From the NCBI GenBank assembly GCA_004352715.1, contig SCFE01000092.1:405375-469374 (forward strand): DNA of 64,000 nucleotides, in the 5' to 3' direction. The position numbers were made by a program, and so were the translations under genes. The notes beneath the pieces were generated by a model, which worked only from the letters and a program-made list of their open reading frames with translations, was not told the origin of the DNA and did no database searches. Shown here in pieces: positions 48,478 through 61,057 of this stretch (its first letter is position 1; the number at the start of each line of letters is the position of its first letter). This DNA comes from Hofstenia miamia (lineage: Eukaryota > Xenacoelomorpha > Acoela).

Positions 48478-51352
48478 GCCGCCTCAAACTTTATTCACAC
48501 GTGATGTAATCTCAAAGTGAAATAATTATAGTTACCGAAACTTGGTTTCACCATTATGTGTCTGAAAATATTTTTCTAGACCCACCTTATTTATTAGCAG
48601 CAAGTATTTCTCGTAAATGTAAAAAAATCATGGTGGTTGTGCTATCATCTGCAAAAAACGGTCTCATTTACTTTAATTGAAAACATAAAAAATATTGATT
48701 TCGCATGCAGCATTATTGTACAAACTTTAGTTTATGTAATTCTCATCATATCCATATATCTTCCTCAATCTTTATCATCCAGGTATTGATACTAGAATTC
48801 AGTCACTTAATCACATTAAGAGAAAATTTGAATCATATCTAAACCGATATTCTATACCTTTGGATAAATCAATTATTTTGCTTTGTGGCGATTCAAATTT
48901 TCCTGATGCTGATTGGATACAAAATGAGTTCCATTCACCCATTTGACTCTCGATTACACGACTATTTTATTGAAACTGGTTGAATTCAATTTATTGACTT
49001 CTCTACTCATGTCAATGGTAATACTCTAGACACCATATTACGCAACAAGGATATAGTTTCTATACTGCAAGTTATCAGTACAACAGAACGCGTCTCTGAT
49101 CATTCAATTATTTATTTTAGTCTAGATGTAGGCAATAGTAAATTCCAATGGCATGATTTATATACAACCTATAATGACTCTCCATTTTCATTCTTTTCAG
49201 CAAACAAGGAAGAATTACAATTAGCATTAGCAATGTCTTTATTTTCATTTAAGTTTTCACTAGATGACCCAAAATTTATAAAATATTGGGATCAACATCT
49301 ATTATCTATAATAGCTATGTATATTCCAAAAAATCGCTTAAAATGCAAGCAACTCCAGCTTATATGAATCACTCATTCAATGCACCTACTGAACAAAGGA
49401 AACACTGATAGAAGAAAATACAATTTTAAAAATTCATTAGTAAATTTGAACAATTTAAACTATTCAACTAGTGAACTTCATAAATCTATAGAATTAGACA
49501 AAATCATATATACATAAAAACGTTTTCACTTCTTGATATTAATCAATGCTATAAATTATTAAGAACGCTTTCCTCGAAATGTTCCCACTTCTAATGGAAT
49601 TAAATGGTAAGCAAGCATGCAATGCATTTAAATATGCAGAATTATTTAATGATTACTTCCATTGGATTATTCTTCACCAATTGATGATAATGTATACAGA
49701 CCTACTGGATCTTCTTTTCAAACTTATTTTATTGAACTATCTCTCAATAATGTAATGAACTCTTTGAAATCATTAAGGCTCATGGATGTAGTACAGATAA
49801 CCTTCCTGAACATTTTTTACACAAATATACTAATTTGCTTGCTCAACATGAGTTAAATTTGTTTCAATCCGTAATAACTATTTGTGTTTATCCCTCTGAA
49901 TGGAAGTTGAGTAATATAATTCCAATTCATAAGTAAAGATCTACAAATATTATTTCTAATTACCGCCCTATAAGTATTCTACCTAAACTATCATTGGCCT
50001 TTGAAAAGATTCTTTACAATATTTTATCTCCTATCATCATGGAATTTATCTCTTCTTCTCAGCATGGTTTCTTCAAAAGCCGATCTACAATAACACAACT
50101 ATTAAAGCACATTGAAAAACTTTACTCAGCATGGGATGAATATTCTCCAGCATTTGTTTTGTACATTGACTTCGCTAAGGCTTTTGACAAAGTAAATTAT
50201 TTCAAATTTCTCCAACAACTTGACGCGTTAAATTTCTCCAAAAACTTGACGCGTTTAATATCCCAATAAATTTGATGAAATTGCTATCATCTTATTTATC
50301 TGAGCATAAGCAAAGAGTTATTGTTAATGGAGTATCATCTAATTATTGAAATGTCCCAAGTGGAAGGGGTCCAACGGTCTATATTGGGCCCATTACTATT
50401 TATTGCTTATATCAGTGATCTACCAAAATTTTGTTTAAATACTATTCCTTACCCTTTCGCAGATGATATTAAATTGTGCACTACATCTCTATCGCTAATT
50501 GAAGATTTTGCTGTTATTCAAAATTATGCCTATAACAATGAAATAAATTTCAATTGTTTTCTTAACATGATTCAAACTCGATTCAAATAATAGAAAATAC
50601 TATAAATTAGCCAGATTCTGTTAAAGACCTTGGAATTTTTATCTCCAAAAATCTGTCATGGAGCAGCCATATCTCTAACAAAGTTAAAGCTTCCTTTATC
50701 TTAAGCGTTATATTCCTTTTAACATCATAAAGTAGATATAAATTATAAAGATTTCATCGACATTTTCATTCCTCACACTTCAACAAGATCTGCCAAAACA
50801 GTTTTCAGGTCAAAATATCTGAATAAAAATTCTACAAGTAATTTATTTTTCCACAGAATTGTTAAAGTAGAAAATTATGTGCAGCTCCCTTTATTAAAAT
50901 ATTACATTTCTTTTCATCGACTAACCAAATTTGCTGCGCCATTTTATTAATTATTTCTTTCAGTAGTAAGTACATTTCTCAAAGTAGGAAAAAAATATTT
51001 TCTCTTGGCAACATTCAGCCCAATGATGGGGTACGCTACAACAACTCGATATTTTATAATTCTTTGATATATTCATAACATAGTAAACCTGAATGAAAAT
51101 TTTCAAACAAATTTTATTTACCCATACTGAGATTGATCTATTGGATTGTCCAAAAAAGTGTTCGAAAGCATTAAAATCATTTTTTGGAATTATTCCTCGA
51201 AATATTACAGCATTACTAGTCTTGTTCTTTTCATCTTATATGCAATTGCTGTTGTTGCAAAGAAAAGAACTCTTATTTATTTTGTACATTATTTTTATTT
51301 ATTTGTAACTTTCTTTAAGGAAGTCAAGCCTTTTAATAAAAAAAATAAAAAA
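48478..51352 (+). pseudogene. Non-LTR retrotransposon (CR1/Jockey-like), 5'-truncated and broken
   Basis: An APE-type endonuclease comes first: IIVTETWFHHYVSENIF, LLCGDSNFPDADW, and TTERVSDHSIIYF with the catalytic DH pair. The reverse transcriptase follows: NYRPISILPKLS, SSSQHGFFKSRSTITQLL, VLYIDFAKAFDKV, RSILGPLLFIAYISDLPKF and YPFADDIKL, the catalytic F-A-D-D box. A C-terminal part, VKDLGIFISKNLSWSSHI, and FFHRIVKV come last. The 3' end has an A-rich tail (aataaaaaaaataaaaaa). Stops such as TAA at 49936-49938 and several frameshifts inactivate it. The domain order is that of the CR1/Jockey group; the exact clade cannot be assigned by eye. Part of the 3' region recurs at 58515-58880. Confidence 0.88.
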
Positions 51353-51773
51353 TATATACCTAAATCTAAATTAATGTATATTCATCTTTTATATTAATGT
51401 AGACAGTTCAAATTGAACACGGAAAATTATTACCATGGATATTTATAGTTTATCAATTTAAGTCTAAATAGTTTGCTGCTGTCTTTCTCATTACTTACCG
51501 TGAAGGAAATATTGACGAAAGAAATTGTACAAATTACTGAAAGATTCAATGGTTTTATGTTAAACTAGTGTAAAAAATAGCTCTCAAAACCTAATTAGGA
51601 TTGAACTATTTTAAAAATATATAACAACAACCATATTACGCTGAACTTCTCTACATTCACTCAAATAGTCATTGGTAAGCATGTAAAAATCAAATCGTTC
51701 GTAAAAATCTTGGGACTTACAAGCACTAATGGTCTGTCGTTGAATTTACCTGTTAAAAATTGAATCAAGAAGT

Positions 51774-53170
51774 TCAGTTTGCAGCTATTCTGTATACGAC
51801 AGCTAAATAATCTCATACCAGAGAGACAATTGAAGCTCTTCTAGTTCATTATAAGAAAGGATTTAATTTATATTCAATGTTAGTTGGATACAGGAACCAT
51901 CTTATTAGTTAGTCATTTGACCTAATCTTAGAGATCTCTCACTCTCCATTGAGCTGTATCACTAACCAATTTCACGTATTTCACTATACTCAACATATGT
52001 AGATAATCAGGATTTTCTGCCCAATTCTTTTGGGTTTTCTTAGTGAGGCACCATCACTATGAAGTAAGTTAATCGGCTGCCAGAACTTTGATCTAAGTAA
52101 AAAATTTAAATCTGCTTTATTTCTAAGGGATTATTGGTACAAACTGCTGTCTAATTAGATCGTTTAAATATTGAAGCTGGTCGTCTTTTGCCACTTTCTA
52201 TCTTAACTTTGGAGCAATATTATACAATTGGATGATGCTGACACGTATTTAATGTTCCCATTCTTTTCGATTATAACAGAATTGCAGTAATCAAATTTTA
52301 TCACACAGTTACAAGCTGCAAATTTTTTGTACTTCACCTGTAATTTTTAGCAGCTATGTTTATTTCTTATCCTACATAAGTGATTACTATTATTAAGACA
52401 GGCCATCTAAAAAAACATCCAAGTACATGATTCCATTTATCATCTGTTCTTTTTACAGATCCAGGTGGATACTAAATCAAGAAGTTCAGTTTGCAGCTAT
52501 TCTGTATACGACAGCTAAATAATCTCATACCAGAGAGACAATTGAAGCTCTTCTAGTTCATTATAAGAAAGGATTTAATTTATATTCAATGTTAGTTGGA
52601 TACAGGAACCATCTTACTAATTAGTCATTTGACCTAATCTTAGAGATCTCTCACTCTCCATTGAGCTGTATCACTAACACATTTCACGTATTTCACTATA
52701 CTCAACATATGTAGATAATCAGGATTTTCTGCCAATTCTTTTGGGTTTTCTTAGTGAGGCACCATCCCTATGCAGTAAGTTAATCGGCTGCCAGAACTTT
52801 GATCTAATTAAAAAATTAAAATCTGTTTCAATTCTAAGGGATTATTGGTATAAACTGCTGTCTAATTAGATCGTTTAAATATTGAAGGTGGTCGTCTTTT
52901 GCCATTTTCTATCTTAACTTTGGAGCAATTGGATGATGTTGACACGTAATTAGTGTTCCCATTCTTTTTTATTATAACATAATTGCAGTAATGAAATGTT
53001 TATCACACAGTTACAAGCTGCAAATTTTTTGTACATCACCTGCAATTTTTAGCAGCTATGTTTATTTCTTATCCTACATAAGTGATAACTATTAGTAAGA
53101 TAGGCCATCTAAAAAAAACATTAAAGTGCATGATTCCATTCATCATCTGTTTTTTACAGATCCAGATGGA
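51774..53170. repeat. Tandem duplication, unit about 701 bp
   Basis: The sequence starting aatcaagaagttcagtttgc at 51774 starts again at 52475, and the two units stay collinear to gatccaggtggatact and gatccagatggatact. Differences are small substitutions and short indels. No coding frame is preserved. A third copy of most of the unit is at about 59040-59647. Confidence 0.88.
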
Positions 53171-54587
53171 TACTTCACTTTTGGTTTTTCTTCACCTAAC
53201 TTTTTTTCTTCTTGCTGAGTTATGATTATGTTTTCAATGAACTAAGCAACAAAAAGCCTATTCTACCCTACAAAGTATAGCATAATATTATATCATGTTA
53301 ATGGGTTAATAATTATATATTAGCATTACGCCTAGCTCCTGAAAAACAAAATCAAATCAAAATTATGATATAGTGACTTTTTTTAAAATAATTGGTACAT
53401 ATGTTAGCATGTTTCAAAAGGTAGTATTTTTACTATTTTGTTGCAACTGCTAATGATTTAAGGTATTTTAGTCTGCTTGGTTACTGGCTAGCATCTAACA
53501 GCATAATAAATGCTAATATGGTTGTCTTTTTGACAGTTCTTCGAGGTTCTGTTATATAATGTATAATTTAACGAACTCAACCAGAAAATTTATTCAATGC
53601 TCCTACAAATATGTTTCTAATTTAAGTATTTTGTGTGTCTCATAGAAACCTCTCAGCAACAGTTTCATAACTCATGTTCTGTTTCACAGTTCTATACAAT
53701 AATGATAAACTAGGTATTAATTCCCGGAATTTTACAATAAATTAAAAATATTTTTTAGGGAACAGACCAAATCACAATGCTTTCTACAACAGCTGCAGTG
53801 GAGTTTTTATGCGAAAACCAGACATCACTTCCTACATAAGTGATAACTATTAGTAAGATAGGCCATCTAAAAAAAACATTAAAGTGCATGATTCCATTCA
53901 TCATCTGTTTTTTACAGATCCAGATGGATACTTCACTTTTGGTTTTTCTTCACCTAACTTTTTTTCTTCTTGATGAGTTATGATTATGTTTTTCATGAAC
54001 CAAGCAACAAAAAGCCTATTCTACCCTACAAAGTATAGCATAATATTATATCATGTTAATGGGTTAATAATTATATATTAGCATTACGCCTAGCTCCTGA
54101 AAAACAAAATCAAATCAAAATTATGATATAGTGACTTTTTTTTAAATAATTGGTACATATGTTAGCATGTTTCAAAAGGTAGTATTTTTACTATTTTGTT
54201 GCAACTGCTAATGATTTAAGGTATTTTAGTCTGCTTGGTTACTGGCTAGCATCTAACAGCATAATAAATGCTAATATGGTTGTCTTTTTGACAGTTCTTC
54301 GAGGTTCTGTTATATAATGTATAATTTAACGAACTCAACCAGAAAATTTATTCAATGCTCCTACAAATATGTTTCTAATTTAAGTATTTTTTGTGTCTCA
54401 TAGAAACCTCTCAGCAACAGTTTCATAACTCATGTTCTGTTTCACAGTTCTATACAATAATGATAAACTAGTTATTAATTCACGGAATTTTAAAATAAAT
54501 TAAAAATATTTTTTAGGGAACAGACCAAATCACAATGCTTTCTACAACAGCTGCAGTGGAGTTTTTATGCGAAAACCAGACATCACT
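53072..54587. repeat. Tandem duplication, unit 758 bp, includes part of the M4 exon
   Basis: Unit 1 is 53072-53829 and unit 2 is 53830-54587. Both begin tcctacataagtgataacta and end gaaaaccagacatcact. The offset is 758 bp wherever I checked it, with about one difference per hundred bases. It overlaps the end of the preceding 701 bp duplication, so the duplications are nested. The unit end lies inside the last receptor exon. Confidence 0.92.
53759..53829 (+). pseudogene. Decoy copy of first 71 nt of the M4 exon
   Basis: The 758 bp duplication copied the acceptor (ttttttag) and the first 71 nt of the receptor's last exon without any change. At the junction the frame continues SYISDNY and stops at TAG. 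If this acceptor were used, the product would lack the rest of the loop and M4. Whether it is spliced in vivo cannot be told from sequence. Confidence 0.8.
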
Positions 54588-54893
54588 GGTCCCATTCATC
54601 TAAGAAGAAAAGGTTCAAGATCGTATCATAATATAAACACTAACTTAACTACTACAATTGCAGAAAAAGAAAATGGAAATGGATATCCAGTGAACTCTAT
54701 GAATCCAAGAACTCCTGAAATAAATATGCCCCCAGCTATTCATATGGAGGAGCCGGATGAATATGAGATTGCCGAAGAGTGGAGACTTCTTGCTGAAACA
54801 GTAAATAGAGTTAACGCTTCCTTCTTCACCCTACTGCTCATGATTATTGCCACGTTGTATTTAGTATTCCATGTTCCTCCAGAAGAAAGATAG
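54517..54893 (+). CDS. Cys-loop receptor subunit, last exon with cytoplasmic loop and M4
   Basis: The first two bases complete a Gly codon begun at 29947, then 124 residues run to a TAG at 54891-54893. The loop part is hydrophilic and contains RKPDITGPIHLRRKGSRSYH and an acidic stretch EEPDEYEIAEEW. The pre-M4 helix keeps the family pattern of Trp, Ala and Arg (EEWRLLAETVNRV). M4 is residues about 100-117 of the exon (ASFFTLLLMIIATLYLVF), and the protein ends 7 residues later (HVPPEER). The acceptor is tttttag. The first 71 nt also exist in a tandem copy 758 bp upstream. Together with 28467-28970 and 29743-29947 it forms the C-terminal half of one gene. Confidence 0.88.
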
Positions 54894-56712
54894 TGTTCGA
54901 CTTTTAAACACTAGTTTTATTTATAGCAAATTCTTAATTTTGTATTACAAAGCATTCTTTTTAATGTAAATTTTATTTTAAATTTAGTATACTATTTTTT
55001 CGGAATTTCAAGAACAACTTGCCAATAATGCCCTAAAAATGGTCAATTATGAAATAACACTTGATTTGTTTGGTGTAAATAGAATATTGGTATTAGTAGG
55101 ACTTTCTAGACTTTTCGTCTAATAATTCAAAATTAATTTATTTTAACTGCCAAAAACTCAATCAGTGAATTTGCTTCCGTTTAGTTAATAATGGGCATTG
55201 AATTGGATTAAATTACATTCTTTCAAAAGTTCCTCACTTTCCTTTCTTTGTATTAAAAAGCAAAGGTGAAATGGAAATTAGTTTGTAATCTTGCAGAAAT
55301 TCAATTGGTTATTATTTAAAAGACTTTCCAATGTGTTTATATTATAGATAGTTAATTGTTGGAAATTGAAATAAACAAATCCACTTTTTCGATATTTTGC
55401 CCAATTGCACTATTTATTCTGCCAAAAAAATATATGTAGAATATGAGTCAGTTTATATTTCATATTTACAGAATTAAAATTATTTGAAATTGGGTAAATT
55501 GAAATGATTACATCCATACATGTTTTTTTTTTTTCTAAGTATATTTAGAAATATTTTTAGCAAGAAATGTTTTCCGTCATTAGAATCAACTGTTAGACTT
55601 TGTGCATTATGTGCTTAATAAGAAATTGAATCATGGACAAACCAACAATTTGCAAGTCCCTATTAGTCCAATTAAATCATTTTTATTGCTAATAAACTAT
55701 GTACTTGCTTCAAGAATGAAAGCATTTGGTTTTCTGGGAGAGAAAATGTAAGATCCTGCATGTCGGGAGATTTTTGCTTTGTGACCAATAAAATACACTT
55801 TAGCAGTTATTTGAATTTCGAGTCAATTCAAAACTAAAGTATAGTCGAGTGAAGCTGTGAATCTTGAATCTTGGCTCATAGGCCTATCAATAACATAAAT
55901 ACAAAGTCACCATTAAAAATTTCCGCATTTCTCTATGGTTGTAAAAAACGTTTTATTAAATAGTTGTAAATGTTTTGTTAAAACGGTTTTAAGACAGCCT
56001 TACTTCTTCTTAGATATGGAGCTAATAACCCCAATACAAGCTAGTGTCAAAAAATTCAGCTCAAATATGAATTATAACATATGATCTGAAATAGGAATAC
56101 AAGCATAATATAAAAAACCATATCTCAAATAATGAAAAGCCACAATGAAAGGAAGTGCCTTAAAACAAGATTGCAAAAAACTATTGTTTTAACTCATGTA
56201 TTACAACGCGTTTTAAAACGGGGGTTTTCTAAAACAATCCAATTCTGGTTTTCTCATGATGAAGCAATAATATACACTTTAGCACTTCCGAATGGGATTG
56301 CAAAAAATTAATAATTATTGTATAGAAATCAATGCTGATGCTATTAAATTAAGACACCTGACCCAGATTTGGAATTGGGATGATGTCTAAGGCTTAAGCC
56401 CGAAACAAATTATTTTTGTCTTACAGCACTGATGTGCCTTGTACCTCATAGAGGTGAATAAGCATTACACTATGAATTTGATTGGATAATTTGCATAATT
56501 TATTGATTAAAATGTTTATATCCACTTTAGTCTGTCTACAATGCTAATTCAATTGGTTTAGAATTCAAATTGCATAGTTAATCTTAGTTCAATAAGCCCT
56601 TCCTACAACACCACCAATTTATTTATATAAGTATTGCCACAAATAATTAAACAGCAGTTATCTTTGGATGTAATCACCCCTTTTATCATTTAGAGAACAT
56701 ATCAAATCTTAT
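54894..56712. other. Receptor 3' flank and non-coding DNA
   Basis: The first AATAAA after the stop is at 55370-55375, a candidate polyadenylation signal about 480 bp downstream. The blocks 55408-55783 and 56246-56384 are repeated at 56979-57331 and 57336-57470. No gene is visible. Confidence 0.5.
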
Positions 56713-57514
56713 ATATTCAATTACTAAAATTCTCTGTCCAACTTAAATCAACTTATATCAGAACAAAATGAAAGAGGGTTTTGAGAAATGCTCCTTACAT
56801 GTAACAGACCAATTTAAGATGTTCGAAATATTGAACTAGCCAACAATGTAGGGCTGATTAAATTTAAAGCGATATTTTTTTATCACTTGCAAAGTTTAAG
56901 TTTTCAAGTGAATTTTTTTCCTGTAATTAAAATTCAAATTAAAACATTAGGCCCAAGCTCGGCACAGCTCACCCCAAACACTATTTATTCTGCCAAAAAA
57001 ATATATGTAGAATATGAGTCAGTTTTATTTCATATTTACAGAATTAAAATTATTTGAAATTGGGTAAATTGAAATGATTACATCGATATATGTTTTTTTC
57101 TAAGTATATTTAAAAATATTTTTAGCAAGAAATGTTTTCAGTGATTAGAATCAACTGTTAGAGTTTGTGCATTATGTGCTTAATAAGAAATTGAATCATG
57201 GACAAACCAACAATTTGCAAGTCAATATTAGTCCAATTAAATCATTTTTATTGCTAATAAATAATGTACTTGCTTCAAGAATGAAAGCATTTGGGTAAGA
57301 TCCTGCAAGTCGGGACATTTATGCTTCGTGTCTAGTTGGTTTTCTCATTATGAAGCAATAATATACACTTTAGCACTTCCGATTGGGATTGCCAAAAATT
57401 AATAATTATTGTATAGAAATCAATGCTGATGTTATTAAATTAAGGAAAGACACCTGACCCAGATTTGGAATATACATGTAACAGACCAATTTAAGATGTT
57501 CGAAATATTGAACT
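56713..57514. repeat. Mosaic of rearranged second copies
   Basis: Four pieces follow each other: 56713-56977 (like 47767-48032), 56979-57331 (like 55408-55783), 57336-57470 (like 56246-56384) and 57471-57514 (like about 47851-47894). Identity is high in each. The order differs from the source, so this is either a complex rearrangement or a chimeric assembly. Confidence 0.85.
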
Positions 57515-58514
57515 NNNNNNNNNNNNNNNNNNNNNNNNNNNNNNNNNNNNNNNNNNNNNNNNNNNNNNNNNNNNNNNNNNNNNNNNNNNNNNNNNNNNNN
57601 NNNNNNNNNNNNNNNNNNNNNNNNNNNNNNNNNNNNNNNNNNNNNNNNNNNNNNNNNNNNNNNNNNNNNNNNNNNNNNNNNNNNNNNNNNNNNNNNNNNN
57701 NNNNNNNNNNNNNNNNNNNNNNNNNNNNNNNNNNNNNNNNNNNNNNNNNNNNNNNNNNNNNNNNNNNNNNNNNNNNNNNNNNNNNNNNNNNNNNNNNNNN
57801 NNNNNNNNNNNNNNNNNNNNNNNNNNNNNNNNNNNNNNNNNNNNNNNNNNNNNNNNNNNNNNNNNNNNNNNNNNNNNNNNNNNNNNNNNNNNNNNNNNNN
57901 NNNNNNNNNNNNNNNNNNNNNNNNNNNNNNNNNNNNNNNNNNNNNNNNNNNNNNNNNNNNNNNNNNNNNNNNNNNNNNNNNNNNNNNNNNNNNNNNNNNN
58001 NNNNNNNNNNNNNNNNNNNNNNNNNNNNNNNNNNNNNNNNNNNNNNNNNNNNNNNNNNNNNNNNNNNNNNNNNNNNNNNNNNNNNNNNNNNNNNNNNNNN
58101 NNNNNNNNNNNNNNNNNNNNNNNNNNNNNNNNNNNNNNNNNNNNNNNNNNNNNNNNNNNNNNNNNNNNNNNNNNNNNNNNNNNNNNNNNNNNNNNNNNNN
58201 NNNNNNNNNNNNNNNNNNNNNNNNNNNNNNNNNNNNNNNNNNNNNNNNNNNNNNNNNNNNNNNNNNNNNNNNNNNNNNNNNNNNNNNNNNNNNNNNNNNN
58301 NNNNNNNNNNNNNNNNNNNNNNNNNNNNNNNNNNNNNNNNNNNNNNNNNNNNNNNNNNNNNNNNNNNNNNNNNNNNNNNNNNNNNNNNNNNNNNNNNNNN
58401 NNNNNNNNNNNNNNNNNNNNNNNNNNNNNNNNNNNNNNNNNNNNNNNNNNNNNNNNNNNNNNNNNNNNNNNNNNNNNNNNNNNNNNNNNNNNNNNNNNNN
58501 NNNNNNNNNNNNNN
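57515..58514. other. Assembly gap (1000 N)
   Basis: Exactly 1000 N between two blocks that both duplicate upstream sequence. Confidence 0.99.
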
Positions 58515-59647
58515 TCATCGACATTTTCATTCCTCACACTTCAACAAGATCTGCCAAAACAGTTTTCAGGTCAAAATATCTGAATAAAAATTCTACAAGT
58601 AATTTATTTTTCCACAGAATTGTTAAAGTAGAAAATTATGTGCAGCTCCATACTGAGATTGATCTATTGGATTGTCCAAAAAAGTGTTCGAAAGCATTAA
58701 AATCATTTTTTTAGAATTATTCCTCGAAATATTACAGCATTACTAATCGTTGTTCTTTTCATCATATATGTAATTGCTCTTGTTGCAAAGAAAAGAACTC
58801 TTATTTATTTTGTACATAATTTTTATTTATTTGTAACTTTCTTTTAGGAAGTCAAGCCTTTTAATAAAAAAAATAAAAAATATATAACGACAACCATATG
58901 ACGCTAAACTTCTCTAAATTCACTCAAATAGTCATTGGTAAGTATGTAAAAATCTACTGATCAATCATAAAAATCAAATCGTTCGTAAAAATCTTGGGAC
59001 TTACAAGCACTAATGGTCTGCCGTTGAATTTACCTGTTAAAAATTGAATCAAGAACAGTTTACAGCTATTCTGTATACGACAGCTAAATAATCTCATACC
59101 AGAGAGACAATTAAAGCTCTTCTAGTTCATTATAAGAAAGGATTTAATTTATATTCAATGTTAGTTGGATACAGGAACCATCTTATTAGTTAGTCATTTG
59201 ACCTAATCTTAGAGATCTCTCACTCTCCATTGAGCTGTATCACTAACCAATTTCACGTATTTCACTATACTCAACATATGTAGATAATCAGGATTTTCTG
59301 CCCAATTCTTTTGGGTTTTCTTAGTGAGGCACCATCACTATGAAGTAAGTTAATCGGCTGCCAGAACTTTGATCTAAGTAAAAAATTTAAATCTGCTTTA
59401 TTTCTAAGGGATTATTGGTACAAACTGCTGTCTAATTAGATCGTTTAAATATTGAAGCTGGTCGTCTTTTGCCACTTTCTATCTTAACTTTGGAGCAATA
59501 TTATACAATTGGATGATGCTGACACGTATTTAATGTTCCCATTCTTTTCGATTATAACAGAATTGCAGTAATCAAATTTTATCACACAGTTACAAGCTGC
59601 AAATTTTTTGTACTTCACCTGTAATTTTTAGCAGCTATGTTTATTTC
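58515..59647. repeat. Second copy of 50754-52376 with internal deletions
   Basis: Position 58515-58649 matches 50754-50888 (retrotransposon C-terminal region). After a deletion, 58649-58880 matches the element's 3' end. After another deletion flanked by aaaaatatata, the sequence matches 51622-52376. It therefore includes a partial non-LTR element but no intact ORF. Confidence 0.9.
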
Positions 59648-60647
59648 NNNNNNNNNNNNNNNNNNNNNNNNNNNNNNNNNNNNNNNNNNNNNNNNNNNNN
59701 NNNNNNNNNNNNNNNNNNNNNNNNNNNNNNNNNNNNNNNNNNNNNNNNNNNNNNNNNNNNNNNNNNNNNNNNNNNNNNNNNNNNNNNNNNNNNNNNNNNN
59801 NNNNNNNNNNNNNNNNNNNNNNNNNNNNNNNNNNNNNNNNNNNNNNNNNNNNNNNNNNNNNNNNNNNNNNNNNNNNNNNNNNNNNNNNNNNNNNNNNNNN
59901 NNNNNNNNNNNNNNNNNNNNNNNNNNNNNNNNNNNNNNNNNNNNNNNNNNNNNNNNNNNNNNNNNNNNNNNNNNNNNNNNNNNNNNNNNNNNNNNNNNNN
60001 NNNNNNNNNNNNNNNNNNNNNNNNNNNNNNNNNNNNNNNNNNNNNNNNNNNNNNNNNNNNNNNNNNNNNNNNNNNNNNNNNNNNNNNNNNNNNNNNNNNN
60101 NNNNNNNNNNNNNNNNNNNNNNNNNNNNNNNNNNNNNNNNNNNNNNNNNNNNNNNNNNNNNNNNNNNNNNNNNNNNNNNNNNNNNNNNNNNNNNNNNNNN
60201 NNNNNNNNNNNNNNNNNNNNNNNNNNNNNNNNNNNNNNNNNNNNNNNNNNNNNNNNNNNNNNNNNNNNNNNNNNNNNNNNNNNNNNNNNNNNNNNNNNNN
60301 NNNNNNNNNNNNNNNNNNNNNNNNNNNNNNNNNNNNNNNNNNNNNNNNNNNNNNNNNNNNNNNNNNNNNNNNNNNNNNNNNNNNNNNNNNNNNNNNNNNN
60401 NNNNNNNNNNNNNNNNNNNNNNNNNNNNNNNNNNNNNNNNNNNNNNNNNNNNNNNNNNNNNNNNNNNNNNNNNNNNNNNNNNNNNNNNNNNNNNNNNNNN
60501 NNNNNNNNNNNNNNNNNNNNNNNNNNNNNNNNNNNNNNNNNNNNNNNNNNNNNNNNNNNNNNNNNNNNNNNNNNNNNNNNNNNNNNNNNNNNNNNNNNNN
60601 NNNNNNNNNNNNNNNNNNNNNNNNNNNNNNNNNNNNNNNNNNNNNNN
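59648..60647. other. Assembly gap (1000 N)
   Basis: Exactly 1000 N. The right flank (60648-60670) is (TA)n. Confidence 0.99.
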
Positions 60648-61033
60648 ATATATATATATATATATATATAAAACAGTAAGGTGAGTAAAAAATCACAATT
60701 TGAAATTATACTTAGTCCAAATTTAAAACTTGTATGTGTAGAACATGAAGCTGGTATTCATTTTACTGCTTGTTTAGAAATACCATTCACTTCTGAAATT
60801 TTAAAAATTGTACTCTAAAACTAATTTAATCTTTGAAATGATATATACTTCTCAACCTACATTTATATTCAAATGAGGTTTAAGCATAATTTAGAAATAG
60901 TGTATGGATAAATAGGCATTTCAGTCCAATAAGATTTGGACATTCAATACAGTTACACTTAAGCAATGCAAATGTGACTTGATAAATACAAGGGCAATGT
61001 GACTCATCATTATAAAAAGTACTTATCACTCAC

Positions 61034-61057
61034 ATTATTGAACATATTGTTGTTCAC
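61034..61057 (-). CDS. Possible 24 nt microexon of minus-strand gene
   Basis: On the minus strand, tatatcatctgag is followed by 24 nt encoding VNNNMFNN and then a good donor (gtgagtgat). Both phases are 0, compatible with the exon at 61212-61250. The acceptor lacks a good pyrimidine tract, so this is speculative. Confidence 0.25.

Larger units (their letters stand above)
29948..54516 (+). other. Very long receptor intron (about 24.6 kb)
   Basis: The donor gtatgt at 29948 and the acceptor tttttag ending at 54516 are phase-compatible (1 nt plus 2 nt completing a Gly codon). The interval contains a Tc1-like element, a non-LTR element, a GGGTC repeat, several (TA)n tracts and tandem duplications next to the acceptor. 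No other receptor exon was recognised inside, but one with flanking phase 1 could have been missed. The assembly gaps in it make the true length uncertain. Confidence 0.65.

Noticed and set aside
28467-54893. Anion-selective (GABA/glycine/GluCl) receptor
   Set aside because: The M1-M2 linker is SGEK rather than the Pro-Ala-Arg type of anion channels, and the Cys-loop FPFD and M4 context fit the nicotinic group.
60680-61000. Further exons of the minus-strand gene
   Set aside because: An acceptor-like atttcag near 60800 leads to a stop in the required phase, and a 25-codon frame ending near 60885 has only a weak acceptor; neither could be supported.
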